Shown: positions 28,154-38,395, counted from the stretch's first letter. The stretch: DNA of 64,000 nucleotides from Marinobacterium nitratireducens (GCF_014645375.1 NZ_BMLT01000004.1:124001-188000); one strand, 5' to 3'. Numbers and translations are program-made. Notes: generated by a model from the letters alone, not told the origin.

Positions 28154-28894
28154 TCAGTCTTCCATCGCCTCTTCGGGGATATCGGCGTTGTGGTAGACGT
28201 TCTGGGAGTCGTCCAGGTCTTCGAGCGCGTCGATCAGCTTGAGCGCCTTGCGGCCGGTTTCGACATCGAGCTCGACGGTGGTGGACGGAATCATCGCCAC
28301 TTCCGAGAACTCCGGCTGGAAACCGGCGTCGAGCAGCGCCTGCTTCACGGTCATGAAATCGCCGGGCTCGGTGAACACATCGACGGAGCCGTCGTCGTTG
28401 CCGACCACGTCCTCGGCGCCCACTTCCAGCGCCACCTCCATGATGGCGTCCTCGTCAGCGCCCTCACCGAAAGTGATCTGCCCCTTCTTGTCGAACAGGT
28501 AGGAGACCGAACCGTTGGTGCCGAGGTTGCCGCCGTACTTGTTGAATGCGGCGCGAACCTGGGACACGGTGCGATTGACGTTGTCGGTCATGCACTCGAC
28601 CAGAATCGCCACGCCGTTGACGCCGTAGCCCTCGTAGGTCAGCTCGTCGTAGTTTTCGCCCTCACCGCCACCGGCACCGCGCGCGATCGCCTTGTCGACG
28701 GTGTCGCGCTTCATGTTGGCGCCGAGCGCCTTGTCGACCGCAGCACGCAGACGCGGATTGTCTTCCGGGTTACCGCCGCCCTCTTTGGCCGCAACCGTGA
28801 GCTCGCGGATCAGCTTGGTGAATATCTTGCCTCGTTTGGCATCCTGGGCCGCCTTGCGGTGCTTGATATTGGCCCATTTGGAATGACCTGCCAT
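28154..28894 (-). CDS. yebC: YebC/PmpR family protein
   Basis: The 246-residue product is a full-length YebC-family protein with the N-terminal [14 protein letters not shown] signature. Members are described as DNA-binding regulators (PmpR in Pseudomonas) and more recently as ribosome-associated factors that help at proline-rich stretches, so the mode of action is open. The position between aspS and ruvC is conserved. Confidence 0.95.
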   Translation of the reverse strand: MAGHSKWANIKHRKAAQDAKRGKIFTKLIRELTVAAKEGGGNPEDNPRLRAAVDKALGANMKRDTVDKAIARGAGGGEGENYDELTYEGYGVNGVAILVECMTDNVNRTVSQVRAAFNKYGGNLGTNGSVSYLFDKKGQITFGEGADEDAIMEVALEVGAEDVVGNDDGSVDVFTEPGDFMTVKQALLDAGFQPEFSEVAMIPSTTVELDVETGRKALKLIDALEDLDDSQNVYHNADIPEEAMED

Positions 28895-28983
28895 CGGAAT
28901 ACCTCAATCGTTCGGGCCGCCCGCTGGCGGCCCGTCATTGCATTTTTCTAACAGCTTGCAGCCTGTCGCCTGCAGCTTTCTCT

Positions 28984-30747
28984 TCAGGGCGTCTTGCGCA
29001 GACGGATGTTCAGCTCGTGCAGCTGGGTCGTGCTCACCTCCCCCGGCGCGTCGGTCAGCATGCAGGACGCGCTCTGGGTTTTCGGGAAAGCGATGACTTC
29101 GCGAATCGAGTCGGATCCGGTCATCAGCATGATCAGACGGTCGAGGCCGAAGGCCAGGCCACCGTGGGGCGGCGCACCGTATTTCAGCGCGTTGAGCAGG
29201 AAGCCGAACTTCTCTTCCGCCTCGGCAGAGCCGATGCCAAGAATGTGGAATACTGCTTTCTGCATCGCCTGGTCGTGGATACGGACGGAACCGCCGCCAA
29301 GCTCGGTACCGTTGAGCACCATGTCGTAGGCGCGCGACAGTGCCGCTTCCGGGTTTGCCTTGAGCTCCTCCGGCGAGCACTTGGGTGCCGTGAACGGGTG
29401 GTGCAAGGCGGTCAGTTTGCCATTGTCGGCTTCCTCGAACATCGGGAAGTCGACCACCCACAGCGGCGCCCATTCGCGCTCGACCATCCCCAGGTCTTCG
29501 CCGGCCCTGATACGCAGCGCACCGATGGCCTCGCTGACGATCTTCGCCTTGTCGGCGCCGAAGAAGACGATATCGCCGTCCTTCGCCTCGAGACGCTGCA
29601 TGATCTTCAACGCGACTTCTTCGCCCAGGAACTTGACGATCGGTGACTGCAGGCCTTCAGCGCCCTGCTCCAGCGAGTTGACCTTGATCCAGGCCAGCCC
29701 CTTGGCGCCGTAGATACCAACGAATTTGGTGTAGTCGTCGATCTGCTTGCGGGTCAGCTCGGCGCCACCGGGCACCTTCAGCGCTGCGACACGGCCTTTC
29801 GGATCCTTGGCGGGACCGGCGAAAACCTTGAAGTCGACTTCGGCCACGAGGTCGGCGACGTCGACCAGTTCCATCGGGATGCGCAGGTCCGGCTTGTCGG
29901 AACCGAAACGACGCATTGCCTCTTCGTACGGCATGCGCGGAAACTCGCCCAGATCCACGCCCAGCAGCTTCTGGAAGGTTTCGCGGATCATGCCCTCGGC
30001 CATGCCCATGATCTCCTCCTCGTCCATGAAGGAGGTCTCGATGTCCACCTGGGTGAACTCGGGCTGACGGTCTGCGCGCAGGTCCTCGTCACGGAAGCAC
30101 TTGGCGATCTGGTAGTAGCGGTCGAAGCCGGACACCATCAGCAGCTGCTTGAACAGCTGCGGCGACTGCGGCAGTGCGAAGAAGCACCCCTCGTGGGTAC
30201 GGCTCGGCACCAGGTAGTCGCGGGCGCCTTCCGGCGTCGCCCGGGTCAGAATCGGCGTCTCGATATCGAGAAAATCGTGCTCGTCGAGATAGTTGCGCAG
30301 TGCGCTGGTCACCTTGGAGCGGAAACGCAGCTTTTTCTGCATATCGGGACGACGAAGGTCGATATAGCGATGACGCAGGCGCACGTCCTCACCGACCTGC
30401 TGGTGCTCGTCCAGCTGGAACGGAGGCGTCTCGGCCTTGTTGAGGATGGTCAGCTCCTTGCCCAGCACCTCGATGGCACCGGTCGCCATGTCCGGATTGT
30501 CGGTGCCTTCGGGACGGCCGCGGACAGTGCCGCGCAGCTCGATCACGAATTCGCTGCGTACGCTGTCGGCAAGCTTGAAGCTCTCTTCGCGATCCGGATC
30601 GAAGACCACCTGAGCGATGCCCTCGCGATCGCGAACGTCGAGAAAAATCACGCCACCGTGGTCACGACGACGGTGAACCCAACCCATCAGGGTCACATCT
30701 TCGCCAATATGCTCTTTTCTAAGATCGCCGCAATAATGGCTGCGCAT
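28984..30747 (-). CDS. aspS: Aspartyl-tRNA synthetase
   Basis: AspS charges tRNA-Asp (in some bacteria also tRNA-Asn). The 587-residue protein has the OB-fold anticodon-binding domain at the N terminus, class II motifs (Phe-Arg-Asp-Glu-Asp-Leu-Arg in motif 2; Gly-Leu-Ala-Phe-Gly-Leu-Asp-Arg in motif 3), and the bacterial GAD insertion in between. I did not determine whether it is discriminating. It is first of the aspS-yebC-ruv group. Confidence 0.97.
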   Translation of the reverse strand: MRSHYCGDLRKEHIGEDVTLMGWVHRRRDHGGVIFLDVRDREGIAQVVFDPDREESFKLADSVRSEFVIELRGTVRGRPEGTDNPDMATGAIEVLGKELTILNKAETPPFQLDEHQQVGEDVRLRHRYIDLRRPDMQKKLRFRSKVTSALRNYLDEHDFLDIETPILTRATPEGARDYLVPSRTHEGCFFALPQSPQLFKQLLMVSGFDRYYQIAKCFRDEDLRADRQPEFTQVDIETSFMDEEEIMGMAEGMIRETFQKLLGVDLGEFPRMPYEEAMRRFGSDKPDLRIPMELVDVADLVAEVDFKVFAGPAKDPKGRVAALKVPGGAELTRKQIDDYTKFVGIYGAKGLAWIKVNSLEQGAEGLQSPIVKFLGEEVALKIMQRLEAKDGDIVFFGADKAKIVSEAIGALRIRAGEDLGMVEREWAPLWVVDFPMFEEADNGKLTALHHPFTAPKCSPEELKANPEAALSRAYDMVLNGTELGGGSVRIHDQAMQKAVFHILGIGSAEAEEKFGFLLNALKYGAPPHGGLAFGLDRLIMLMTGSDSIREVIAFPKTQSASCMLTDAPGEVSTTQLHELNIRLRKTP

Positions 30748-30925
30748 AGTCTGTATCCAGTTCCTGTCGATTAACCTGTAAGGACGCCTGCGAGCGTCGG
30801 AAAGCGGCGAATTATACTCTAATTGAGTGAACAGTTCACAGTGACCAGTTGCCAGCGGCGTGTTGGATGCGGCTTACTGTCAACGGTACGCTGTTCCACT
30901 GTTAACGGTTCGCTGCCCTTGACTG

Positions 30926-31369
30926 TCAGCTGCTCTTCGAAGTCATCTCGCTTGCCATCAGCACTTCGAGCTTTTGCCGGATCTCCTCGATCTCGCTTTC
31001 GCTGTAGGCCCGCGCCGGATGCTTGCCCCAGACCGGGCCCGGCCAGGCCAGATCGGACTCGTAGCGAACAATGTGATGCAGGTGCAACTGTGGCACCATA
31101 TTGCCCAGGGAGGCGACGTTCATCTTGCGCGCAGCGAAGGTGTCTGCCAGATTCTCCGCCAGGATGCTGGATTCGCGCATCAGCGCCACCTGCTCCTCAG
31201 CCGAGAGGTGGTAAATTTCGCTGACGCCGGCACGTCGCGGCACCAGTATGAACCAGGGATAGTTGGCGTCGTTCATCAACAGCAGCCGGCAGAGCGGGAA
31301 GTCGCCCAGCACTATGCAGTCCTGCGCCAGTTGCGGGTGCAGTTCGAATTCGAGCTCCAGCTCATCCAT
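30926..31369 (-). CDS. HIT family protein
   Basis: The coding region runs from 31369 down to 30926 on the minus strand and gives 147 residues. It has the histidine triad His-Leu-His-His-Ile near residue 100, where the middle histidine is the usual nucleophile of nucleotide hydrolases or transferases. The ATG at 31369 is chosen because AAGGAG is 9 bases upstream; the ATG 33 bases earlier has no such site. The substrate is not known. It is divergent from the FemAB-like gene. Confidence 0.82.
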   Translation of the reverse strand: MDELELEFELHPQLAQDCIVLGDFPLCRLLLMNDANYPWFILVPRRAGVSEIYHLSAEEQVALMRESSILAENLADTFAARKMNVASLGNMVPQLHLHHIVRYESDLAWPGPVWGKHPARAYSESEIEEIRQKLEVLMASEMTSKSS

Positions 31370-31437
31370 CGGAAGGACTCCTTTTCTTGTGGGTTGATCC
31401 ATTCTGCACTCAGCGACCGACGGAAGTACAGGCAGGC

Positions 31438-32571
31438 ATGACCGAACTGAAAATCTACCACCGCATCGCCGATATCGGGCGCGACGACTGGGACCGCCTT
31501 TGCGGCACCGACTACCCCTTCCTGCGTCACGACTTCCTCGATGCGCTGGAGCGAAGCGGCAGCGTGGCGCCCGAAACCGGCTGGCAGCCGCTGCACCTGA
31601 TCGGACGGGATGAGCACGGCGCCGGCGCGGCCATGCCGCTCTACCTGAAGTCGCACTCCTGGGGCGAGTACGTATTCGACTGGTCCTGGGCCGATGCCTA
31701 TCGCCGACACGGGCTGGACTACTATCCCAAGCTGCTCACCGCCATTCCTTTCACGCCCGCCTGGGGGCCACGCATCGGCTGCAAGTATGACGACAGCGCG
31801 CGCTGGCTGCCGGCGATGCTGGAGGCCGTGCGCCAGCTGGCGCAGCGTTTCGACGCCTCGTCCTGGCACGGGCTTTTCGTCGACCCGGCGCTGCGCCGGG
31901 CGATGGCACAGACGGACATGACACTGCGCCTGGGCTGCCAGTATCACTGGTTCAACGAGAACTATCGCGACTTCGACGATTTTCTCTCACGTTTTGCCTC
32001 GCGCAAGCGCAAGAATATCCGCCGCGAACGTCAGAAGGTCATCGACCAGGGCATCCAGCTGCGCCGCATCGAGGGGCCCGAGATCCGCGAGGACCAGCTG
32101 GCCGCCTTTTACGACTTTTACCAGGCCACCTACCTCAAACGCGGCCGCCAGGGCTATCTCAACTCCGATTTCTTCCGCCTGCTGCGCGAGCGCATGCCCG
32201 AGCAGCTACTGCTGGTCCTGGCCGAGCGCGAAGGCGAGCCGGTTGCCGCCGCCCTGTCGCTGAAAAGCTCGACGACTCTGTACGGACGCTACTGGGGCTG
32301 CCTGGAAGAGTACGACATGCTGCACTTCGAAACCTGTTACTACCAGGGCATCGAGTACTGCATCGAGCAGCGACTCGAACGCTTCGATCCCGGCGCCCAG
32401 GGCGAGCACAAGATTCAGCGAGGATTCCGGCCGGTCGAAACCTGGTCCGGGCACTGGATTCGGCACCCGGATTTCGCCGCAGCCATCGGGCGCGCACTCA
32501 GGGAAGAGCATGACCTGATGCGCGAACAGATCAGCGAGCTGACCGGCTGGCTGCCGTTTCGTCGCGACTAA
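31438..32571 (+). CDS. FemAB/GNAT-like protein (DUF482 family)
   Basis: The 377-residue protein matches the DUF482 family, often annotated peptidoglycan biosynthesis or GNAT acetyltransferase. It carries the family features Trp-Gly-Glu-Tyr-Val-Phe-Asp-Trp-Ser-Trp-Ala (about residue 75), Phe-Thr-Pro-Ala-Trp-Gly-Pro-Arg, Arg-Lys-Arg-Lys-Asn-Ile-Arg-Arg-Glu-Arg, and a C-terminal Gly-Glu-His-Lys-Ile-Gln-Arg-Gly-Phe. The fold is a double GNAT like FemA/FemB. The acceptor molecule is unknown; I would not call it peptidoglycan-specific. The start at 31438 is preferred over 31387 because similarity begins there. Confidence 0.82.
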   Translation: MTELKIYHRIADIGRDDWDRLCGTDYPFLRHDFLDALERSGSVAPETGWQPLHLIGRDEHGAGAAMPLYLKSHSWGEYVFDWSWADAYRRHGLDYYPKLLTAIPFTPAWGPRIGCKYDDSARWLPAMLEAVRQLAQRFDASSWHGLFVDPALRRAMAQTDMTLRLGCQYHWFNENYRDFDDFLSRFASRKRKNIRRERQKVIDQGIQLRRIEGPEIREDQLAAFYDFYQATYLKRGRQGYLNSDFFRLLRERMPEQLLLVLAEREGEPVAAALSLKSSTTLYGRYWGCLEEYDMLHFETCYYQGIEYCIEQRLERFDPGAQGEHKIQRGFRPVETWSGHWIRHPDFAAAIGRALREEHDLMREQISELTGWLPFRRD

Positions 32572-32836
32572 CCAAGGGACCTTCGAACAAGCCCCTTTGG
32601 GTCTCTGCGGGGCTTGCAGCCAAAGCCTCATTGGGACTTATTCGCTGGCTCCCAAGGCGGCCACAACCGCAACATGAATGCCCCTGCTACCCGAAGGGAC
32701 AAATCTGAAAAAAAATACCACGCGATAAGTTAGAAGAAGCCATCAGGCTCCACTAAACTCAGAAGCGTCCCACGAGGACCCGTACCCTGCCACCCAAATG
32801 CTATATATAGTTAGAACCCAAAGGAGTTATCACTAT

Positions 32837-33112
32837 ATGTTGACCTATGAAGAGTGCCTGGCAATGTGCGACCTGACAGAAGGTGAAATCGAAGCCATTG
32901 CCGAACATGAGCACATGGACCCCATGATCGCGCTCGCACTTGGTCAGTACCTGATCTCCCACGAGGGCGATCAGCGGATCAAAAGCATCATTCTCGACGA
33001 CATCCGCCATGCAGAGCGCAGCCGCAACCTGCGACATGCCGAGGTTCTGCGCAAAGTCCTGCAACACTTTCTCGCCACCCATCCGGCTCGAGACGAGTTT
33101 GCGGCAGCCTGA
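32837..33112 (+). CDS. Conserved small protein of unknown function
   Basis: This 91-residue protein is rich in acidic residues at the N terminus (Leu-Thr-Tyr-Glu-Glu-Cys-Leu, Thr-Glu-Gly-Glu-Ile-Glu) and in histidine (His-Glu-His) and appears all helical. I recall similar short proteins in gammaproteobacteria but no function. The ATG at 32837 has AAGGAG 11 bases upstream; an ATG 39 bases before it is less likely. A pair of hairpins with a T run follows it. Confidence 0.7.
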   Translation: MLTYEECLAMCDLTEGEIEAIAEHEHMDPMIALALGQYLISHEGDQRIKSIILDDIRHAERSRNLRHAEVLRKVLQHFLATHPARDEFAAA

Positions 33113-33185
33113 AAGCCATCGACAGACGCCCAGAGCAGCCGGGCGCAACCCTGTTACCACCGGGTGGGGATACTCCCCTTCTCTC

Positions 33186-33247
33186 CCCGCCCTATTCGGG
33201 CGGGTGACGGCTTCGACGAACCCGTCACTCCGCCCGCGCTTTTTTAC
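33186..33247 (+). terminator. Two successive hairpins and a T run
   Basis: CCCGCCC pairs with GGGCGGG (33186-33204), then GTGACGG with CCGTCAC (33204-33228), followed by TTTTTT at 33240-33246. This should end the small gene upstream on the plus strand. It also lies directly past nhaD on the minus strand. Confidence 0.55.
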
Positions 33248-33259
33248 CGCGCCTGCCTG

Positions 33260-34504
33260 TCAGGCAAGGTTGTGGCCAATCACCCAAACCGCCCCGTAAC
33301 CGACGCTGTACGCCAGAAACAGGCGCGGCAGGTAGCGCATGTAGCTGATGAAGCTCAGCGCATCGATCTTGCTCATGGCGATGACACCCGCGGCTGAGCC
33401 GATGATCAGCAGCGAGCCGCCGACACCGGTCGCATAGGTCAGGCACATCCAGTCGGCGGTCGACATTTCCACGCCCGATTTCAGGATGGCGGCGGTCAGC
33501 GGCACGTTGTCGACCAGCGCCGAGAGCATGCCGACCACGAAATTGGCAGCCGCCACCGGCATCATTTCGTACAGCCGCGGCAACTGGTCGAGCACCGACA
33601 GCTCCTTGAGCATGCCGACCAGCAACAGCACGCCGAGGAAAAACAGCAGCGTATCGAACTCGATCTCGCGCATGTATTCGAGCACGCTCTGACGCTTGGG
33701 CTTGTCGCGATTGAGGTATTGATAGGCCAGGAACATGACCGACAGTCCGAACAGGAAGGTCAGCACCGGCGGGATGGTGAAGAACACGCTCAGCAGCAGC
33801 GTCGCCAGGATGGTCGACACGAACAATAACGCGATCACCTTGTCACGCCCGGCGATCGGGCGGCGGAATTGTGGAACTTCCACCTCCGAATTCCCTCCGG
33901 TCATCAGAGTCGCGAGCAGCACCAGCACCCCGGCGAAAGCCGCCGGTATCAGCATGAACAGATCGCCGATCGAAACCTTACCGGCCAGGAAGATCATCAG
34001 AGTGGTGACGTCACCGGTGATCAGCGACACCCCTCCGGAGTTCACCGCAAACACCACCAGCGCGGAGTACTTGACCATCGAGCGCGGCTTGAGCTTGAGC
34101 GATGACAGCAACGACAGCATGATCAGCGACGCGGTGATGTTGTCCGCCAGCGACGAGAATACCAGCGCCAGTACCGCCATCATCAGCATCAGCTGGCGCT
34201 GGCCGAGCTTCGCCGGCAGAGCCCGGTAGACCAGCTGGGTGATCAGCCCCTGCTGGTTGAGATAGGCGACGAAGGTCATCGCCGCCATCAGGAACAGCCA
34301 GAGGGTGGCGATCTCAAGCAGGTTTTCGTTGAGCTGCCCCTGTATCAGGGTGGCGTCGGCGCCATGCTGCGGGAACATGAAAGCCAGCAGCCAGACCAGG
34401 GTTCCGAGGAACAGGGTCGTCTTGGCCTTGTTGATATGGACAACGTCCTCGATCACGATGAGGACGAACGCGAGCACTATCAGGCTGAGCAATATCCAGT
34501 GCAT
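33260..34504 (-). CDS. nhaD: Na+/H+ antiporter NhaD
   Basis: NhaD expels Na+ or Li+ in exchange for protons at the inner membrane and is common in marine and halophilic bacteria. The 414-residue product has about twelve membrane segments and the ion transporter superfamily pattern, including Asp-Asn-Ile-Thr-Ala-Ser-Leu and Val-Asp-Asn-Val-Pro-Leu-Thr-Ala near the C terminus. The ATG at 34504 (Met-His-Trp-Ile-Leu) is chosen, with AGGAG 11 bases upstream; the longer frame adds 89 unrelated residues. Confidence 0.88.
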   Translation of the reverse strand: MHWILLSLIVLAFVLIVIEDVVHINKAKTTLFLGTLVWLLAFMFPQHGADATLIQGQLNENLLEIATLWLFLMAAMTFVAYLNQQGLITQLVYRALPAKLGQRQLMLMMAVLALVFSSLADNITASLIMLSLLSSLKLKPRSMVKYSALVVFAVNSGGVSLITGDVTTLMIFLAGKVSIGDLFMLIPAAFAGVLVLLATLMTGGNSEVEVPQFRRPIAGRDKVIALLFVSTILATLLLSVFFTIPPVLTFLFGLSVMFLAYQYLNRDKPKRQSVLEYMREIEFDTLLFFLGVLLLVGMLKELSVLDQLPRLYEMMPVAAANFVVGMLSALVDNVPLTAAILKSGVEMSTADWMCLTYATGVGGSLLIIGSAAGVIAMSKIDALSFISYMRYLPRLFLAYSVGYGAVWVIGHNLA

Positions 34505-34843
34505 GGATGCTGCGCTCCTATGAAGGTCATTTCCACGCGGGAAAGAGATGGGCGATTCGCCTGCCCTGCAATACAGGCCGGCTCGCCACGGGCATGGGGG
34601 CGCAGGGAGGGACGGGGCCGCACCGGCAATTCGCGGCGCAGACCCCGAATCGCAGTGCGGCACACAGCACAACACTTTCGAATAGTTCAGGAGCCCGACA
34701 GGCTCATGGCCACTATCCGAAAACGCTGTCAATGGCAAATTCGGGCATGAAGTGAAGGACAGGCACCTCAAAGCGCGCTAAATATGCCTCTTTGCGACGC
34801 CGAGGTCGAGACCTTCCGGACAAAAAACCGAGTGAATGCGGAT
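34505..34843. other. Intergenic region with a solo repeat, no gene
   Basis: The 339 bases between nhaD and the PhoD-like gene hold the nhaD leader, a short hairpin GAGCCCGACAGGCTC (34691-34705) that matches the end of the element at 13256, and the terminator of the gene on the right. I see no coding sequence. Confidence 0.65.
34691..34705. repeat. Solo inverted repeat related to the 13.1-kb element
   Basis: GAGCCCGACAGGCTC shares AGCCCGACAGGCTC with the right end of the 169-bp element at 13239-13252. Confidence 0.5.
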
Positions 34844-34847
34844 TCAC
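34821..34847 (-). terminator. Terminator overlapping the stop codon of the PhoD-like gene
   Basis: On the minus strand GTGAATCCGCATTCAC (34847-34832) forms a stem and is followed by CGGTTTTTTG. The TGA stop at 34846-34844 lies inside the left arm, so terminator and stop codon overlap. Confidence 0.7.
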
Positions 34848-36751
34848 TTCGAATGCTGGCTGTCGGGGGCGTCGAACTCCACCGTACCGCCCGCCGCATC
34901 CAGCAATCGAATACGCCCCGGCACACCCTCTTCGTCGAGTTCGACCAGCCCGATAGCGGACTGATTGACCAGCCGGTGCCAGCGACCCTGCCCTGTCGGA
35001 CGTCGCGGCGTGACTCGCATCGCACGCCGGCGGGTGAACCAGTTGAGCGGTGAACGCGGTGCATAGAGCCAGCGATTGAGGCCGTCGAGCGCATCGAGCA
35101 GGCGGTGTGGGAACTCGTTCTTGATACCGCTGCAGGTAATCTGCCAGATCTGCGGACTGTTCTTGCGAAAGCGGATCAGCACATCGTAGACGAAGGAGTA
35201 ATGCACGTCGCCCGACAGGATCACGAAGTGGCGTGGCGTTTTCGGGTGGCGGAAGATATTGAGAATGACATTGGCCGCCCCGGGGTGCGCCATCCAGTTC
35301 TCGGCATCGACCGCCAGCGCCTTGCCGAAGAAGGTGAAAACCTGCTGGATCGCCTCGATCAGCTTGACCCCGAAAATCGGCGCCGCCGATACCAGTACCA
35401 CCGCCTCGCGCCCGAGCAGGCGCTGCTGCAGCTCGGTCAGCGCTTCCCAGTCCATCAGCCCCGAGGGCCTGCCGGGGCTTCGCTCCGACCACCAGCGCTG
35501 GGTGCGGGTATCGAGCACCACCAGCGGCGGCTCGGTCGGCAGCGCATACGACCAGCTCTCCCGCTCCAGCAGCCGATCGATCAGCTGATCCTGCCGCTCG
35601 CCCCCCGGCGCATCGCTCCAGGCCTCGAGCTGCGCCAGCAGGTCCGGCCCGAAACTGTCGGGATCATTGCCCCAGCCCTGGCACAGCCAGTAGCCCAGCA
35701 CCGCATTGCCGATAATGCGGCGTGAGAACGGGTGCCCATACGCCGCCTGCTCCCAGCCCGCCGTCAGGTTCCAGTCGTCGGTAACGTCGTGGTCGTCGAA
35801 AATCATGCTGACCGGCACCTGCGCCATCAGACGCTGCACCGCCGGCAAACCCGCCGCAAAGGCCTCGATCGCCGCGCGCTCGCGTTCGAAAGTCGCGTTC
35901 TGCGCGCCGCCGGCAAGCTCAGAGTCGAGCCTGACCCGCTGCCACAGTTGCGGTGACCAGACCAGCAGGTACTGGGCCAGCACCTCCGCCAGAGAGATCA
36001 GATGGTTGCCGATCGCGTGACCGGTGAAAATCGGCCGCTGCATACCAACGCGAAAAAGGTCGCCCAAACCCCGTTGCGGGCGGGTCTTGGGCAGCAGCCG
36101 TTCGCGCCGATAATAGCCGTCGGGATGGGAATAGAGTTCGGCGCTGGTGCCGACCGGCGCCGCGTCGAAGCCTTCGTCGAACAGCCCGAGCAGCTCGATC
36201 ACCTGATGAATCGCCTGCAGCATGGGCCCTGCGACATCGTCGACGTAGATCTGGTCTCCCGACAGCATCAGCAGCGCCGGACGCTCCTGCGTATCGCAAA
36301 GATGCTCCCCGAGCCAGCCATCGGCCCGCACCAGCGCATCCGGGCCCGAAAAGTGGGGCTTGCGGCAGGAACCGTGCAGCAGCCTGTCGAGACGGGACTT
36401 GAGCATCAACGACGGCCGCTCGCGCCCCGGATAGCAGAGCCCGGGAATCTGCCGGGTGACGGGCTCGCCGTCGAGATCCAGCTCGTACTCGAGTTCCCGG
36501 TCGGGCGGCAGCGGGCGGGGCGGGCGCAGATCCAGCAGATGGATCCAGGCCCGCTCGCCGATACGCACACGCTGCAGCGATTCGCCCGGAACCGGCACCG
36601 CCTGCCACAGACAGTCACCGCTTTGGCGATCGAACAGGCTCAGTTTCGGCGTCAGCCTGGCGGTTCCCACCAGCCAGAACACCAGACGCTCCGACTCCAG
36701 GCGACGCAGCAGCGGACCGGCAACAACCTTTGGCAATTCCTCCGGGGGCAA
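34844..36751 (-). CDS. PhoD-like metallophosphatase
   Basis: The 635-residue protein belongs to the PhoD-like phosphatase group (alkaline phosphatase D family), with metal motifs Ser-Gly-Asp-Gln-Ile-Tyr-Val-Asp-Asp, Phe-Asp-Asp-His-Asp-Val-Thr-Asp-Asp-Trp-Asn and Ser-Gly-Asp-Val-His-Tyr-Ser. There is no signal peptide, unlike secreted PhoD, so a cytoplasmic location is likely. The start is TTG at 36751, with GGAG 8 bases upstream. Its substrate is unknown. A terminator overlaps the stop codon. Confidence 0.82.
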   Translation of the reverse strand: MPPEELPKVVAGPLLRRLESERLVFWLVGTARLTPKLSLFDRQSGDCLWQAVPVPGESLQRVRIGERAWIHLLDLRPPRPLPPDRELEYELDLDGEPVTRQIPGLCYPGRERPSLMLKSRLDRLLHGSCRKPHFSGPDALVRADGWLGEHLCDTQERPALLMLSGDQIYVDDVAGPMLQAIHQVIELLGLFDEGFDAAPVGTSAELYSHPDGYYRRERLLPKTRPQRGLGDLFRVGMQRPIFTGHAIGNHLISLAEVLAQYLLVWSPQLWQRVRLDSELAGGAQNATFERERAAIEAFAAGLPAVQRLMAQVPVSMIFDDHDVTDDWNLTAGWEQAAYGHPFSRRIIGNAVLGYWLCQGWGNDPDSFGPDLLAQLEAWSDAPGGERQDQLIDRLLERESWSYALPTEPPLVVLDTRTQRWWSERSPGRPSGLMDWEALTELQQRLLGREAVVLVSAAPIFGVKLIEAIQQVFTFFGKALAVDAENWMAHPGAANVILNIFRHPKTPRHFVILSGDVHYSFVYDVLIRFRKNSPQIWQITCSGIKNEFPHRLLDALDGLNRWLYAPRSPLNWFTRRRAMRVTPRRPTGQGRWHRLVNQSAIGLVELDEEGVPGRIRLLDAAGGTVEFDAPDSQHSK

Positions 36752-36958
36752 TCGACTTTCTCCATTGTCAGATTGAACGTTCAGCTTATCCTAAAGACGG
36801 CAGTCTTTGCAGAAGCTGAATGCAACTACCCTGCCAGAGCGGTCGAATCCGCCGCAAGGTGTCACCAGACCCGCCAAAGGGCACCAAAGGACAGTGGCAC
36901 GCTCATCCCGCCAGCCACTAAGCTCTGATCGTGCAATGCAGACAAACCGGACAGGAAC

Positions 36959-37828
36959 ATGGACAGCTTGAAACCCGGCACCCGGGCGGGCCTGACCGCC
37001 CTCGCCCTGCTCGCCTTTGCCGCCAATTCGATCTTTTGCCGCCTCGGCCTGCACGCCGGCGCCATAGACGCCGCCAGCTTCACCGCCATCCGGCTGCTGA
37101 GCGGCGCACTGATGCTGCTGTTGCTGCTGTCGCTGCGCCAGCGCAGGCGCAGCGCCCGCCTGTCGCTTGCCTGGCACCCCGTTGCGGCCTTTTGCCTGTT
37201 CGCCTATGCAATCCTGTTCTCTCTCGCCTATCTGCAACTGGCGACCGGGACCGGCGCACTGATCCTGTTCGGCGCGGTTCAGTTGACGATGATCGGCTGG
37301 GGAATGCTCCGCGGCAGCCGACCCTCGCGGCCGGAGTGGCTCGGCATCGCGCTGGCCGCAGCGGGGCTGCTTTACCTGCTGCTGCCCGGCGCCACCGCTC
37401 CGCCGCTGCTGCCGGCCGGCGCCATGGCGCTGGCCGGGGTCGCCTGGGGCGCCTACACCCTGCTCGGTCGCGGCACCCGGGATGCCCTGGCCGGCACCAC
37501 CGCCAACTTCGTGCTGGCCCTGCCGCCGGGGCTGCTGGCACTGTGGCTGATGGTCGACGACGCGCACCTCGCGCCCGCCGGCGTCGCCTATGCCGTGGCA
37601 TCCGGCGCTTTCGCCTCCGGCTGCGGCTACGCCATCTGGTATCGGGTGTTGCCTGCGCTCGCGCCCACCGCCGCCGCGACCCTGCAACTGTCGGTCCCGG
37701 TGCTGGCGGCGCTGGGCGGCGTGGCGCTGCTGGCCGAACCGCTGCACCTGAGACTGGTGCTGGCCGGCACCCTGGTCCTCGGCGGCATCGCGCTGGTGAT
37801 ACGCGCCGGCGCCCGCCGCGCGGCGTAG
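36959..37828 (+). CDS. EamA/DMT family transporter
   Basis: The 289-residue protein has ten predicted membrane helices in two repeated EamA halves, as in the drug/metabolite transporter superfamily. A GACAGGA site precedes the ATG. The cargo is not determinable from sequence. It is divergent from the PhoD-like gene across 207 bp. Confidence 0.85.
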   Translation: MDSLKPGTRAGLTALALLAFAANSIFCRLGLHAGAIDAASFTAIRLLSGALMLLLLLSLRQRRRSARLSLAWHPVAAFCLFAYAILFSLAYLQLATGTGALILFGAVQLTMIGWGMLRGSRPSRPEWLGIALAAAGLLYLLLPGATAPPLLPAGAMALAGVAWGAYTLLGRGTRDALAGTTANFVLALPPGLLALWLMVDDAHLAPAGVAYAVASGAFASGCGYAIWYRVLPALAPTAAATLQLSVPVLAALGGVALLAEPLHLRLVLAGTLVLGGIALVIRAGARRAA

Positions 37829-37838
37829 AAACGGTTGC

Positions 37839-37880
37839 GGGTTACGGGTTACGGGTTACGGGTTACGGGTTACGGGTGAC
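37839..37880 (+). repeat. GGGTTAC heptamer run, six units
   Basis: Five exact GGGTTAC units and one GGGTGAC variant are in tandem. Heptamers of this kind also occur at 28111-28143 and 38521-38556. Confidence 0.9.
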
Positions 37881-37920
37881 AGGTTAAGCGTCACCGCCCG
37901 GGCGATCCGCCCGCCGCCTG

Positions 37921-38395
37921 TAGGAGCTCGCTCTGCGAGCGAAACTGTTGCAGCCGGCTCAGGTATTGGTTCGCCCGCGGAGGTTCCGCCCGCCCTAGCC
38001 AGAAAGCTGACCAGGATCCCGCTCGCCGCCTGTAGGAGCCCGGCCCCCGGGCGAGCCTGCACGACAGCATGCCATCTCTTCGCGGCGGGGCGCCGCTCCT
38101 ACGTGCGGTGCCATCGCATCCACCTGTAGGAGCTCGCTCTGCGAGCGAAACTGTTGCAGCCGGCTCAGGTATTGGTTCGCCCGCGGAGGTTCCGCCCGCC
38201 CTAGCCAGAAAGCTGACCAGGATCCCGCCCGCCGTCTGCAGGAGCCCGCCCCCCGGGCGAGCCTGCACGACAGCATGCCATCTCTTCGCGGCGGGGCGCC
38301 GCTCCTACGTGCGGTGCCATCGCATCCGCCTGTAGGAGCTCGCTCTGCGAGCGAAACTGTTGCAGCCGGCTCAGGTATTGGTTCGCCCGCGGAGC
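37921..38395 (+). repeat. 206-bp tandem repeat, 2.3 copies
   Basis: Each unit starts TAGGAGCTCGCTCTGCGAGC (37921, 38127, 38333) and contains several REP-like hairpins of both orientations. The two full copies are nearly identical, so duplication was recent. Confidence 0.88.

Noticed and set aside
28914-28935. Terminator between aspS and yebC
   Set aside because: GGGCCGCCCGCTGGCGGCCC forms a hairpin, but no T run follows on the minus strand, and the two genes are usually co-transcribed; it may be a processing or stabilising stem.
33160-33260. Additional small gene after the 91-residue unknown protein
   Set aside because: The region is made of two hairpins with a T run and has no start with a ribosome site.
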